Assembly (NCBI RefSeq): GCF_024623785.1 | Contig: NZ_JANKBZ010000030.1 | Location: 62,001-126,000, forward strand | From: Archangium lipolyticum | GTDB taxonomy: Bacteria > Myxococcota > Myxococcia > Myxococcales > Myxococcaceae | DNA length: 64,000 nt | Direction of reading: 5' to 3' | Part shown: positions 16,267 through 25,035 of the stretch, piece by piece | How positions within the stretch are numbered: position 1 is the first letter of the stretch | Layout of the letters: every line of letters begins with the position of its first letter | The notes under the pieces: model-generated | What the model was told of the DNA's origin: nothing | Databases searched by the model: none | What the model saw: the letters and a program-made list of their open reading frames with translations, nothing else | Translations under genes and position numbers: made by a program

Positions 16267-16287
16267 CGGACTGGCGGCGCCCGGCTG

Positions 16288-16827
16288 CTACCCGCGCCCG
16301 GGACCGTCGTCCTCGGAGAACTCGGCATCCACCTCGTCCCCGGGCCGGCGCTCCTTGCGCGGCCAGGAGGAGCCCCGGGCGGAGGGCGCATCCTGGGGAG
16401 GCGCTCCGAACGGGCCTCCCATGAAGGGACCCGACTGGAACGAGGTGAAGCGCACCGCGCCCGAGGCCATGCCGCGCTCGAGCTTCCGGCGCACCAGCGT
16501 GGCCACCACCTTGCGCGTCGGAGGGAACAGCAGCAGGAGGCCCACCACGTCGGTGAGCACCCCGGGCGCCACCAGCAGCACCGAGCCCACCAGCACGAGC
16601 AGCCCGCTCACCAGTCCCTCCTCGGGCATGCGGCCCTGGGCGAGCGACTGCTGCCAGCGGCGGAAGACGCGCAGGCCCTCCTTCTTGGCCAGGAAGGCGC
16701 CAACCAGGCCCGTGAGCAGTATCCCGCCCACCGTGGGCCAGAAGCCGACCTCCCGGCCGATGGCCAACAGGAGGTACAGCTCGATGAACGGAATCAGCGT
16801 GAACGCGAGCAGGAGGTACTTGAACAC
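16288..16827 (-). CDS. fxsA: FxsA family membrane protein
   Basis: This 179-residue inner-membrane protein begins FKYLLLAFTLIPFIELYLLL, the family hallmark, and has about three or four transmembrane segments (residues 3-22, 27-46, 70-100). A soluble tail rich in Gly, Pro and acidic residues follows. E. coli FxsA relieves F-plasmid exclusion of phage T7, but its cellular role is unknown. It is last in a three-gene operon with a DUF1499 protein (9 bp gap) and a C-terminally anchored protein. Confidence 0.85.
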   Translation of the reverse strand: MFKYLLLAFTLIPFIELYLLLAIGREVGFWPTVGGILLTGLVGAFLAKKEGLRVFRRWQQSLAQGRMPEEGLVSGLLVLVGSVLLVAPGVLTDVVGLLLLFPPTRKVVATLVRRKLERGMASGAVRFTSFQSGPFMGGPFGAPPQDAPSARGSSWPRKERRPGDEVDAEFSEDDGPGRG

Positions 16828-16836
16828 CTGTCCAAC

Positions 16837-17568
16837 CTAATGCGCCGAGCCCGCCAGCGCCTCCAGGAACTCGTGGATGCGCGCGGCGTTGGCGCCCATG
16901 TCACCCCGCCCCGCCCGCGACTTCGAGCGCATGTCCACCCGCGTTCCCCCTCCCTCCTCCGGCCTCACCCGCACCACGAAGTCATCCCTCAGGCGGAAGA
17001 CCCGGGACTCGGCCACGCCCTCGAAGGTTCGCGCCTGGACATCCACGTTCGTCACCGTCCACCCGGGGTGCGCCCGCGCCAGCGCGACGGCCCGCTCGAA
17101 GACCGCGTCCGGGGGCTCGGCCAGCTTCCGCGACTTCAGGTCCGGGTAGAACTTCTCCACGACGATCTTGAAATCCTCCGGGTAGCCCAGGTCCTTCCCC
17201 GCGTTCTCCGGCAGCGTCCGGGCGTGGGTGAACGCGGGCACGTCCTTCAGGTCCGTGCTGATGTCGTTGATGGGAGGCTTGCCCCCACCCGCGAAGGCCG
17301 GTGTCAGCACCACGACCAGCGCGAGGGTTCCGAGCGCCATCGCCGTGAAGCCGGGAACCACCCTGCCCCGGACCACGGTGACGATGCTGGCCACGATGCC
17401 CACCAGGCCCACCAGCGCCGCGCTCGCGAACACGAGCATGGCCTGGAACCCGGGGAGCACCCCGAGGAAGCCCAGCAGCGGACCGAGGACCAGCAACAGC
17501 ACCGCGACGAGCGAGATGCGCAATGACCAGGAGCGAAACATGCGCGAGGCATGCGTCACCCGCGCCAC
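16837..17568 (-). CDS. DUF1499 membrane protein
   Basis: This 243-residue protein has three predicted N-terminal transmembrane helices (about residues 14-35, 40-62 and 70-92). A DUF1499 domain follows at about 110-240 and ends with the family pattern RVDMRSKSRAGRGDMGANA. The function of DUF1499 is unknown. The start is taken as GTG 17568, and the ATG at 17541 is an alternative; neither has a strong ribosome binding site. It is the middle gene of an operon, 15 bp after the upstream gene and 9 bp before fxsA. Confidence 0.75.
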   Translation of the reverse strand: MARVTHASRMFRSWSLRISLVAVLLLVLGPLLGFLGVLPGFQAMLVFASAALVGLVGIVASIVTVVRGRVVPGFTAMALGTLALVVVLTPAFAGGGKPPINDISTDLKDVPAFTHARTLPENAGKDLGYPEDFKIVVEKFYPDLKSRKLAEPPDAVFERAVALARAHPGWTVTNVDVQARTFEGVAESRVFRLRDDFVVRVRPEEGGGTRVDMRSKSRAGRGDMGANAARIHEFLEALAGSAH

Positions 17569-17583
17569 GAAATCCAGCCTTTT

Positions 17584-18099
17584 TCAGCCCCAGAGCTGGC
17601 CGTTCATCCAGTCGATCAGCAGGTACAACAGGAGGAAGAAGCCGAGCACCCCGAAGAAGAACTTCGTCGTCGGTTGGAAGCCCTCGCTCTCGGAGGGGAC
17701 GTGGATGGGCATGGCCGAGGCCAGCCCAAGCATCTCCCCCGCGTAGCGCGCGGTGCGCTCGAACTGGTCCGCCACCGTCCCGTCATCGTGCGCCGTCAGC
17801 GCGCGTCCCAGCTGCGGGTCGAAGAAGCGGACCTCGGCCTCTTTGGCCAGTTCCGCCACCCGGGACACCACTTCCCGGATGAGGTCCGTCCGGTCCGACA
17901 GCGGCACACGCACCTCGGTGGCCACCCACTGCCCGCCCTCGCGCAGGGGGTGGACCTCCACCAGGCCATGTTCCAGCATCCAGGCACGCCCACCGCCCGG
18001 CAGCTCTTTCGCCCCCCGGGCTTCCAGGAGGGCTTCCACCCGGGCGCTGTCGAAAGGCGCCCCGGGGACCATGGATTGAAGGAGCAGGTCGTATCTCAC
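17584..18099 (-). CDS. C-terminally anchored membrane protein of unknown function
   Basis: This 171-residue protein has a soluble, charged N-terminal part and one C-terminal transmembrane helix (about residues 147-165, FFFGVLGFFLLLYLLIDWMN). I place the start at GTG 18099. The 12-codon longer frame from 18135 overlaps the divergent rlmI start at 18128 and is less likely. A TATACT hexamer lies 7-8 bases before this GTG, so the message may be leaderless. It is the first gene of the operon with the DUF1499 and fxsA genes. No family is recognised. Confidence 0.6.
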   Translation of the reverse strand: MRYDLLLQSMVPGAPFDSARVEALLEARGAKELPGGGRAWMLEHGLVEVHPLREGGQWVATEVRVPLSDRTDLIREVVSRVAELAKEAEVRFFDPQLGRALTAHDDGTVADQFERTARYAGEMLGLASAMPIHVPSESEGFQPTTKFFFGVLGFFLLLYLLIDWMNGQLWG

Positions 18100-18127
18100 A
18101 CGGGTTGGAGTATACGCCCGAGAAGCC

Positions 18128-19420
18128 ATGCCCAAGCCAACCCCAGGACCCCGTCACGACCGCCGCCCCGGAGCCCCCGCCGGCCGCAACAAGCGCCCCC
18201 AGCACCGCCCCGAGGTGGTCGCCCCGGACCGGACCTCTCCGGAGATCGGCCCCGATGGGCTGCCCCAGGTCCAGCTCATCCGCCGAGGCGTCGACCGCTG
18301 GCAGGCCGGCCACCCGTGGATCTACCGCGCCGACCTCAACGGCGACCCCGCCCTCCAGGGTGGCGAGGTGGTGCGCGTCATGGATGCCCGCGGCTGGTTC
18401 CTGGGCAAGGCCTTCTACTCGAAGCAGTCGAAGATCTCCCTGCGCTGGCTCTCCTACGAGGACGTGGCGGTGGACACGGACTTCTTCCGCCAGCGCCTGG
18501 CCCTCGCGGATGCGATGCGCCGCCGTGCCCTGCCCGGAGAGACCACCTACCGCGTGGTGCACGGCGAGGCGGACCTGCTGCCCGGCCTCGTGGTGGATCG
18601 CTACGGCGACTGCCTGAGCGTGCAGTTCCTCATCCCCGCCACCGAGCAGCGCAAGCAGCTCATCGTCGACCTGCTGGTGGAGCTGTTCAAGCCGCGCGCC
18701 ATCATCAACCGCTCGGACGTGGGCGTACGCGCGTTGGAGGGTCTGCCCCAGGAGAAGGGCGTGCTGTACGGCACGTCCCCTGGACCCGTGGCCTATGACG
18801 AGGGCCTGGTGCGCGTGCGCGCGGACCTGATGGAGGGCCAGAAGACGGGCGCCTTCCTGGACCAGCGCGAGAACCACGTGGTGGCGTCCCAGTACGCCTT
18901 CGGCGAGGCGCTCGACTGCTTCTCGTACGTGGGCGGCTTCGCGCTGCAGCTCGCCACGCGGGCGAAGAGCGTCACCGCCGTGGAAATCTCGGACCAGGCG
19001 GCGGCGCAGCTGCGCGAGAACGCGGCCTCCAACAAGCTCACCAACGTGGACGTGGTGGTGGCCAACGCCTTCGACTTCCTGCGCGACGCGGTGGACGAGG
19101 GCCGGAAGTTCGACACCATCGTGTTGGATCCGCCGTCGTTCGCGAAGAACAAGGACGCCATCGAGGGCGCGCTGCGCGGGTACAAGGAGATCAACCTGCG
19201 CGCCATGCAGCTGCTGCGGCCGGGCGGCTACCTCATCTCCGCGAGCTGCACGTACCACATCGACGAGCAGGGCTTCGAGGACATGCTGGCCTCGGCGGCG
19301 GCGGACGCGAAGCGGCGGGTGCAGATCATCGAGAAGCGCGGCGCGGGCAAGGACCACCCCGTGCTGCTGAACCTGCGCGAGACTCGCTACCTGAAGTGCT
19401 TCGTGCTCCGCGTGCTGTGA
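18128..19420 (+). CDS. rlmI: RlmI-like 23S rRNA (cytosine-C5) methyltransferase
   Basis: This 430-residue enzyme has an N-terminal PUA-type RNA-binding domain (about residues 45-125, QLIRRGVDRWQAGHPWIYRA onward) and a Rossmann-fold SAM domain. SAM motif I is ALDCFSYVGGFALQLA near 258. The two m5C catalytic regions are LDPPSFAKNK near 335 and SASCTYH near 374, where the Cys is the nucleophile. E. coli RlmI makes m5C1962 of 23S rRNA. The N-terminus has about 40 extra basic residues. It heads an operon with a Cys-cluster protein (1 bp after its stop), glycerate kinase and a lipoprotein. Its start region overlaps the putative promoter of the divergent membrane protein. Confidence 0.8.
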   Translation: MPKPTPGPRHDRRPGAPAGRNKRPQHRPEVVAPDRTSPEIGPDGLPQVQLIRRGVDRWQAGHPWIYRADLNGDPALQGGEVVRVMDARGWFLGKAFYSKQSKISLRWLSYEDVAVDTDFFRQRLALADAMRRRALPGETTYRVVHGEADLLPGLVVDRYGDCLSVQFLIPATEQRKQLIVDLLVELFKPRAIINRSDVGVRALEGLPQEKGVLYGTSPGPVAYDEGLVRVRADLMEGQKTGAFLDQRENHVVASQYAFGEALDCFSYVGGFALQLATRAKSVTAVEISDQAAAQLRENAASNKLTNVDVVVANAFDFLRDAVDEGRKFDTIVLDPPSFAKNKDAIEGALRGYKEINLRAMQLLRPGGYLISASCTYHIDEQGFEDMLASAAADAKRRVQIIEKRGAGKDHPVLLNLRETRYLKCFVLRVL

Positions 19421-19421
19421 C

Positions 19422-19907
19422 ATGAGCCACCGGGACTGGGACGACGACAGCGGCGAGGGCTCCCCGGTCCCGGGTGCGCGCGAGGAGGCGCGGGCCCTCC
19501 AGGAGCTGCGCGCCATCTACCGGCAGGCGGACGCGGCGTACGCGCCCTTCTCGTGCCCGGCCAGCGGCGAGTGCTGCCAGCTCGCGAAGACGAAGCGCCA
19601 GCCCTGGCTCTGGGCCCCCGAGTGGCTGCTCCTGGCGCGCCACCGCCCGCTGCCGCCCCCGAGAGAGGACGGCGGCTGCCCCTACCTGGATGCCGCGGGG
19701 AAGCGCTGCACCGTGTACGCGGACCGTCCCTTCGGCTGCCGCACCTTCTTCTGTGAGCGCATCCGGGGTCCGGCGCGTCAGCCCGCGGAGACCGTGAGCG
19801 CGCTGCTGATTCGACTGGAGCGTGTCTCCGAGCGCATCATGCCGTCACTGACCAGCCCTCGACCCATCCTCGAGTGGCACGCGGAGGCAGTCGACCGCGA
19901 GGAGTGA
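19422..19907 (+). CDS. YkgJ-type cysteine cluster protein
   Basis: This 161-residue protein carries the zinc- or iron-chelating Cys-cluster signature of the YkgJ/UPF0153 family: CPASGECC at about 45-52, GGCPYL at about 86, and RCTVYADRPFGCRTFFC at about 95-111. The family's chemistry is not established. Its ATG follows the rlmI stop by one base and its stop is two bases before the glycerate kinase ATG, so the operon is tight. It is cytosolic, with no signal peptide. Confidence 0.75.
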   Translation: MSHRDWDDDSGEGSPVPGAREEARALQELRAIYRQADAAYAPFSCPASGECCQLAKTKRQPWLWAPEWLLLARHRPLPPPREDGGCPYLDAAGKRCTVYADRPFGCRTFFCERIRGPARQPAETVSALLIRLERVSERIMPSLTSPRPILEWHAEAVDREE

Positions 19908-19909
19908 CC

Positions 19910-21025
19910 ATGAAGGTGAGCCGCTGGCTCGTGGCGCCCCAGGAGTACAAGGGCACCCTCACCGCCGCCGAGGCCGCCGCCGCACTCTCCGAGGGGCTGC
20001 GCCAGGGGGCGCCCGGGGTGGAGCTGGACGTGGCACCGCTCGCGGATGGGGGCCCGGGCACGGTGGACGCGCTGCTCACGGGCGTGGGCGGCGAGCGGGT
20101 GACGCTCACCGTCCAGGGGCCTCTCGGCGCGCCCGTGCGGGCCACCTACGGGCTGCTGGACTCGGGGCGCACGGCCGTCATCGAGATGGCCGCGGCCTCC
20201 GGGCTGTCCCTGCTCGCACCCGGACAGAGGGACCCACGTCGTGCCTCCACCTCCGGCACCGGCGAGCTGATGCGCGCGGCGCTGGATGGGGGCTGCGAAC
20301 GGCTCATCCTCGGGCTCGGGGGCAGCGCCACCAATGATGGCGGCACGGGGGCGCTCGCGGCGCTCGGGTTCCGGTTCCTCGACGCGCACGGCACTCCCCT
20401 TCCTCCGGGTGGGGCCGCGTTGAAGCGGCTCACGCGGGTGGAGACGAACGGGCGGCATCCTCGGCTCGCCCAGGTGGAGCTGCTGGTGGCCACGGATGTC
20501 ACCGCGCCACTGCTGGGGCCGGATGGGGCCTCGCACCTCTTCGGTCCCCAGAAGGGCGCGGACGCGGCGGCCGTGGCCGAGTTGGAGGCGTCCCTGGCCC
20601 ACCTCGCCGAGGTCGTTTCCCCCGGGCTCGCCCACCTTCCCGGCGCGGGCGCCGCGGGAGGCTTTGGCTACGGGCTCGCGGCGCTGGCCGGAGGGAAGCT
20701 CGTCTCCGGGTACGGCCTGGTGGCCCGGACACTCCGGCTGCCCGAGCGGCTCGCCGCCGCGGAGGCCGTGCTCACCGGCGAGGGACGCTTCGACCGGCAG
20801 ACGGCGCTCGGCAAGGGCCCGGGTGCGCTGGCCAGGGAGGCGCGAGGACTCGGCAAGCGCACGGTGATGTTCGCGGGAATCGTCGCACCCGACGTCGATG
20901 CGAGCACCTCGCCCTTCGACGCGGTGGTCGAAGTGTCCGCGATTGCCCCGTCAGGTGTCTCCCATTCCGAGGCACTGCGTCATGCTGGTAGACTCTGGGC
21001 CTCCCAACAAGGAGCGCGCACATGA
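19910..21025 (+). CDS. Glycerate kinase (GarK/GlxK family)
   Basis: This 371-residue glycerate 2-kinase of the GarK fold converts D-glycerate plus ATP to 2-phosphoglycerate. Family blocks present include PQEYKGTLTAAEAA (9-22), PLADGGPGTVDAL (43-55), GLGGSATNDGGTGALAALG (137-155) and LTGEGRFDRQTALGKGP near 288-304. The start ATG 19910 is favoured over an upstream in-frame start because GAGGAG lies five bases before it. It is translationally linked to the Cys-cluster gene before it and overlaps the lipoprotein gene after it by ATGA. No glyoxylate or glycerate pathway gene is nearby. Confidence 0.88.
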   Translation: MKVSRWLVAPQEYKGTLTAAEAAAALSEGLRQGAPGVELDVAPLADGGPGTVDALLTGVGGERVTLTVQGPLGAPVRATYGLLDSGRTAVIEMAAASGLSLLAPGQRDPRRASTSGTGELMRAALDGGCERLILGLGGSATNDGGTGALAALGFRFLDAHGTPLPPGGAALKRLTRVETNGRHPRLAQVELLVATDVTAPLLGPDGASHLFGPQKGADAAAVAELEASLAHLAEVVSPGLAHLPGAGAAGGFGYGLAALAGGKLVSGYGLVARTLRLPERLAAAEAVLTGEGRFDRQTALGKGPGALAREARGLGKRTVMFAGIVAPDVDASTSPFDAVVEVSAIAPSGVSHSEALRHAGRLWASQQGART

Positions 21026-21309
21026 ACTCCCACCTGCGCTTGTGGACCCTGATGCTCGGCTTCGTCCTGGCGGTCACCGGCTGCGGCAGCGGCGCCATGG
21101 GTGGCGTCATCTGGGGGCTCGCCATGGCCGGCGTCTCACGGTCCCAGGGTGGCTGCTACGCCTCCTGCTACCCCGGCACGACCTGCAACCGGGAGACGGG
21201 TTATTGCGATCCGCTTCCCTGCCGCGGCGAGTGCCTCCCCCACGAGCAATGCGTGGAAGAGGGGCTGAGCAGCCGTTGCGTCGCGGGCCGTCAGCCGGTG
21301 CCCAGGTAG
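21022..21309 (+). CDS. Small Cys-rich lipoprotein
   Basis: This 95-residue lipoprotein has a signal ending in LAVTGC (Cys21). Eight further Cys residues follow in the second half (in CYASCYPGTTC, YCDPLPCRGEC and later), in a spacing like the Cys-rich units of the larger lipoprotein at 11946-12788. Its ATG overlaps the glycerate kinase stop (ATGA), with AAGGAG upstream, so it is the last gene of the rlmI operon. Function is unknown, and it is probably a disulfide-stabilised outer-membrane protein. Confidence 0.7.
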   Translation: MNSHLRLWTLMLGFVLAVTGCGSGAMGGVIWGLAMAGVSRSQGGCYASCYPGTTCNRETGYCDPLPCRGECLPHEQCVEEGLSSRCVAGRQPVPR

Positions 21310-21372
21310 CGGGAAGGACGCGAATCTCCAGGAGCTCGCGCTGTCAGTGACTCCTTGAGCACCCGTCCGGGC

Positions 21373-22290
21373 TCACGGCGTGTACTTCACCGTGCGCGTC
21401 ACCCAGGACATGCCGCCACGCCCATCGCGTGCCGTCACCCAGAAGCGCACCTCCTGGGCCGGCGCATCCCTCGGCGGCGTCCACTCCACGCGGTGCTTCC
21501 CCTCTCCTCCTCCGAGGTCCGCCCCACCCGTCACCCCGGGCGAGATGTTGCCCAGCGTGCTGTGCCAGGTCAGCTCCCACGCCTCCTGGAGCTGCACCGG
21601 CTTCAGCTCGAAGGAGGGCACCACGTAGGACTCCTCCAGCTCGGAGAAGTCCGGCGCCTCCAGCTTGAAGGGACCCGGGCCGCTCAGCTCGCGCGGCACC
21701 TCCGCGTCCCACGGCTCGCCCGCCAGCAGCAGGCCCGGCAGCTCCGGCTGCACGTTGGCCTTCATCTCCGGGAAGAAGCGGCAGCCGTACACCATGATCT
21801 TCTGCGCGTACACCTGCTCGCCGCCGCCGCGCACCCAGAGCACCAGCGGCATGCGCACACCACCGAGGCCCCTGTACGTGTCCTTCTCGAGGACCTTCTG
21901 CGCGAGGAAGGTGCCGTCCGGCAGCCGCGCCGCACCCGGTCCCGGGAACAGGTTGATGACCAGCTCGCCGGCCTTGGTGATGCCGCGCGCCAGCTCCACA
22001 CGGTCCTCACGGCACGTCTCGTCGCCCAGCGAGGCACACGCCCACAGGGTGTAGTCGAGATCGCGTCCATCGCCCACGGGGTCGGGGATGAGCGCGGTGA
22101 GACGCACGGGGCGCACGAGCGTGTCGGCGAGCACCGCGGGGTCGGTGGAGCACGTGTCGGCGTACAGCTCCGGCGGGTCCGTGCGCATGCCGAGCACGCG
22201 CAGGTCCTTCACCTTCGTCGCGTTGTCCTCGGGTCCCACGCAGGCGGCGCAGAGCAGCAGGCCCAGGAGGGCGGGCAGGATGTGGCGCAT
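21373..22290 (-). CDS. Lipoprotein linked to a TonB-dependent receptor
   Basis: This 305-residue lipoprotein (signal GLLLCAAC, Cys17) shows no catalytic motif. It is beta-rich and ends with what looks like an Ig-like strand pattern (EVRFWVTARDGRGGMSWVTR, residues 278-297), and it has several paired Cys. It begins three bases after the stop of the TonB-dependent receptor gene, so I infer a surface or periplasmic partner of that receptor, as SusD-like or other lipoproteins are for some receptors, though it shows no SusD similarity. The substrate is unknown. Confidence 0.65.
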   Translation of the reverse strand: MRHILPALLGLLLCAACVGPEDNATKVKDLRVLGMRTDPPELYADTCSTDPAVLADTLVRPVRLTALIPDPVGDGRDLDYTLWACASLGDETCREDRVELARGITKAGELVINLFPGPGAARLPDGTFLAQKVLEKDTYRGLGGVRMPLVLWVRGGGEQVYAQKIMVYGCRFFPEMKANVQPELPGLLLAGEPWDAEVPRELSGPGPFKLEAPDFSELEESYVVPSFELKPVQLQEAWELTWHSTLGNISPGVTGGADLGGGEGKHRVEWTPPRDAPAQEVRFWVTARDGRGGMSWVTRTVKYTP

Positions 22291-22293
22291 GAC

Positions 22294-24960
22294 TTAGAAG
22301 CTCCCCTTGACGCCGACGACCGGGAGGATCGGGATGCCAGGCACCTCGAAGAGCTCGCGGTAACGGTAGTCGTAGAAGGTCGCCTCCACATTGGAGGCGT
22401 TGTAGACGTTCTGCACGTCGACGTAGGCGGACAGCGTCCAGCTCTGGAAGAGCCAGCTCCGCTCCAGCCTCAAGTCCAACTGGTGGAAGGGCTTGAAGCG
22501 GATGGAGTTCTCCGCGCCGAAGGTGCCGTAGAAGCGGTTGCGGTCCACGCTGTACACGTCGAAGGTGTGCTGCAGCGGCGTGGTGGGCCGGCCGGTGACG
22601 TAGCGCATGCGCGCGCCCAGCTCGAAGTTGGCCGGCAGCCGGTAGCTGGCCACCGCGGTGAGGATGTGCGTCTGGTCCCACGTGGTCAGCTCGTAGTCAT
22701 CGCCGCCCGCGCGACGCTGCTCGGAGCGGTTGAACGTGTAGGCCAGCCAGCCGAAGAAGTCGCGCGTCACCGCGTGCCGCAACATCACCTCCACGCCATA
22801 CGCGCGCCCCAGACCCAGGTTCGAGTACTGGTAGCGCGTCAGCGTGCCGTCCTCGTTCTGCACCGTGGCGCCCGGAGAGACGACCAGGTCGTAGCGCCGG
22901 TTGTAGTAGCCCGTGACGTCCACGCTGATGATGTCGGTGAGCTGCTGCTCCACACCCAGGCTCGTCTGGAAGGCGCGCTCGTGGGTGAGGGCCGGATTGC
23001 CCAGCGGCGCCGGCTCCAGGTTGAACGCCTGCGGCGGCTGGCTGTAGAGGCCCACGCTGCCCTTGAGCGCCGTCTTCTCCGACGCCTTGACGTTCACCCA
23101 CAGCCGCGGGTCGTAGACGAAGCGCTCCTGCCCGTAGATGCGGGCATAGGTGGCGCGCAGGCCCGGCGTCAGCGTCACCGGTCCGGCCTCGATGTCCAGC
23201 TCGCCGTAGAGCGCGCCATCGAAGGCGTTGACCACCCGCTTGATGGTCTGCACCTCCGCCTTGGGCTCGGCGCCGGGGAAGGCCGGGTACTGGACGCCAC
23301 CGAGGACCGGGAGCGTGCCCTCGGCCACCGTGTGCTCGAACCGGGCGTCCGCGCCAGCGCGCGCGGTGAGCCAGGGCAGCAGCTCCAGCGACAGATCCTC
23401 GCGCCCGCCGATCGACCAGACGTTCGCGTCGAGCTTCGTCTCGCCGAAGCCCAGGCCGGCCAGGTCGTAGCCCGCGTACGGGGTGAAGACGGAGGTGAAG
23501 CCACCGAGGCGGTACGTCCAGTCACCCTTGACCCGGTGGAAGAGGGTGCGCGCGTCCACGGTGACGTCACGGTTGCGGCCGCCGCCCGTGGCCACCACGC
23601 TCAGCAGGTCGTCCGAGCCGAAGGCCATCACGTAGCCGGTGCTGCGCCCTCCCGGGCCAGGCTCCGCGTTCTTCGCGCCGAAGTCCACGCGCAGCTGGTA
23701 GTCCCAGTAGCGCGGCAGCACGAGCAGCGTGCCACCCTCGGGGTCCTCGGGCAGCACCATGGGCAGCAGCACGTCCACGTACGAGCGGCGCGCCGCGGCG
23801 GCCACCGAGATGCCGGGAGCGACGGGCGCCTCCACGAAGAAGCCCGAGTCCAGCAGGTCGATCTTCACCGAGCCGTGCAGCGTGTCCTTGGCGCCCTTGC
23901 GCGTGGCCACGTCCACGATGCCGCCCACCGCCCGGCCGTAGCGCGAACCGAAGCCGCCTGGGAAGAAGTCCACCTTGTCGATGAAGTCGGCGTTGAGCAC
24001 CGAGGGCCCACCGCCCAGGTGGTAGAGGAGCGGCACCTGCACGCCATCGAAGAAGGTGAGCGTCTGGTCCGGCGCCGCGCCGCGCACGATGAGCTGCCCC
24101 AGGACGAAGGGCGCGCGCGCCACACCGGGCAGGTTCTGCAGCACGCGAATGGGGTCACCGAAGGTACCGGGCACCTTCTGCAACTCCTGACGCTCCAGGG
24201 TGCGGCGCACCACCTCCTTCTTCTCGCGCGTGCCGCGCACCACCGTCTCGTAGCCCGGGGCCTTGGGCAGCAGGTAGTAGATGACCTCCAACTTCTCGTC
24301 CTGAGCGAGCGTCTCCTTCGTCGTGAAGAGGTGGAAGTCGTTGGCCACCACGCGCACGTCACAGGCGCCGGGCGTCACCTTCAGGGTGAACTGGCCCTCC
24401 TCGTCCGAGAGCGCCTCGGGCGCCTCCGGATCATCACCGCAGCGCACCGTGGCCCCACCCACGCGCGAGCGGCTGCCACGCGCCAGCAACTGGCCCGTGA
24501 GGGTGGCCTGCGCGGGAGGCGGAGGCGGCGCGCTCTCCTCCACCTTCGGCGGCTGGAGGACGAAGTTGTAGACGTACTGGATTTGAATCGGAGCCGGCAC
24601 ACCGTCGACCTCGGCCGGGGAGAACTGGAACTGCCGCACCGCCGCGAGCGCCGCCTCGTCGAAGCCCTCGCCCACCGGCGTCGTCACCTGCGCGTCGGAC
24701 ACCTGGCCCTTCTCGTCGATGGTGATGAGCATCTCCACCGACGCTGCCCTGCCCGCCTTCGCGGCCTCGGGCGGATAGACGGCCTCCACGAAGTGGAGGA
24801 GCTCGGGTGCCTTCGTCAGCACCGGAGTATGGACACCGCCATCCACCTCCTCCCTGCGTGCACCCTCGTAGGCCTGGGCCCACGCGTTCACGGAGGAGAG
24901 GGAGAGGACGGCGAGCAACAACCAGGGGAAGGAGCGGGTTGGGGCCACGGTGGCGGGCAT
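22294..24960 (-). CDS. TonB-dependent receptor with N-terminal TonB-like domain
   Basis: This 888-residue outer-membrane protein has a signal peptide ending near SSVNAWA (residue 28). A TonB C-terminal-type domain follows (about 50-135, VEAVYPPEAAKAGRAASVEM onward), then a Pro-rich linker, a carboxypeptidase-regulatory-like beta domain (about 150-235), a plug domain (about 240-355, with GDPIRVLQNLPGV and an IVRG block) and a large beta-barrel to the C-terminus. A TonB-like domain in front of a receptor plug is unusual outside delta-proteobacteria-type lineages; it may interact with another receptor or with the energising complex. The terminal residues are GVKGSF, ending in Phe as barrels do. 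A lipoprotein gene is co-transcribed. The ligand is unknown. Confidence 0.85.
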   Translation of the reverse strand: MPATVAPTRSFPWLLLAVLSLSSVNAWAQAYEGARREEVDGGVHTPVLTKAPELLHFVEAVYPPEAAKAGRAASVEMLITIDEKGQVSDAQVTTPVGEGFDEAALAAVRQFQFSPAEVDGVPAPIQIQYVYNFVLQPPKVEESAPPPPPAQATLTGQLLARGSRSRVGGATVRCGDDPEAPEALSDEEGQFTLKVTPGACDVRVVANDFHLFTTKETLAQDEKLEVIYYLLPKAPGYETVVRGTREKKEVVRRTLERQELQKVPGTFGDPIRVLQNLPGVARAPFVLGQLIVRGAAPDQTLTFFDGVQVPLLYHLGGGPSVLNADFIDKVDFFPGGFGSRYGRAVGGIVDVATRKGAKDTLHGSVKIDLLDSGFFVEAPVAPGISVAAAARRSYVDVLLPMVLPEDPEGGTLLVLPRYWDYQLRVDFGAKNAEPGPGGRSTGYVMAFGSDDLLSVVATGGGRNRDVTVDARTLFHRVKGDWTYRLGGFTSVFTPYAGYDLAGLGFGETKLDANVWSIGGREDLSLELLPWLTARAGADARFEHTVAEGTLPVLGGVQYPAFPGAEPKAEVQTIKRVVNAFDGALYGELDIEAGPVTLTPGLRATYARIYGQERFVYDPRLWVNVKASEKTALKGSVGLYSQPPQAFNLEPAPLGNPALTHERAFQTSLGVEQQLTDIISVDVTGYYNRRYDLVVSPGATVQNEDGTLTRYQYSNLGLGRAYGVEVMLRHAVTRDFFGWLAYTFNRSEQRRAGGDDYELTTWDQTHILTAVASYRLPANFELGARMRYVTGRPTTPLQHTFDVYSVDRNRFYGTFGAENSIRFKPFHQLDLRLERSWLFQSWTLSAYVDVQNVYNASNVEATFYDYRYRELFEVPGIPILPVVGVKGSF

Positions 24961-25035
24961 TTAAGGGGGTCCTTACCGTCTGGACAAATCACAATCCTAC
25001 AGGTGTCCATAACGAATACGGATGCCTACCTGCTC

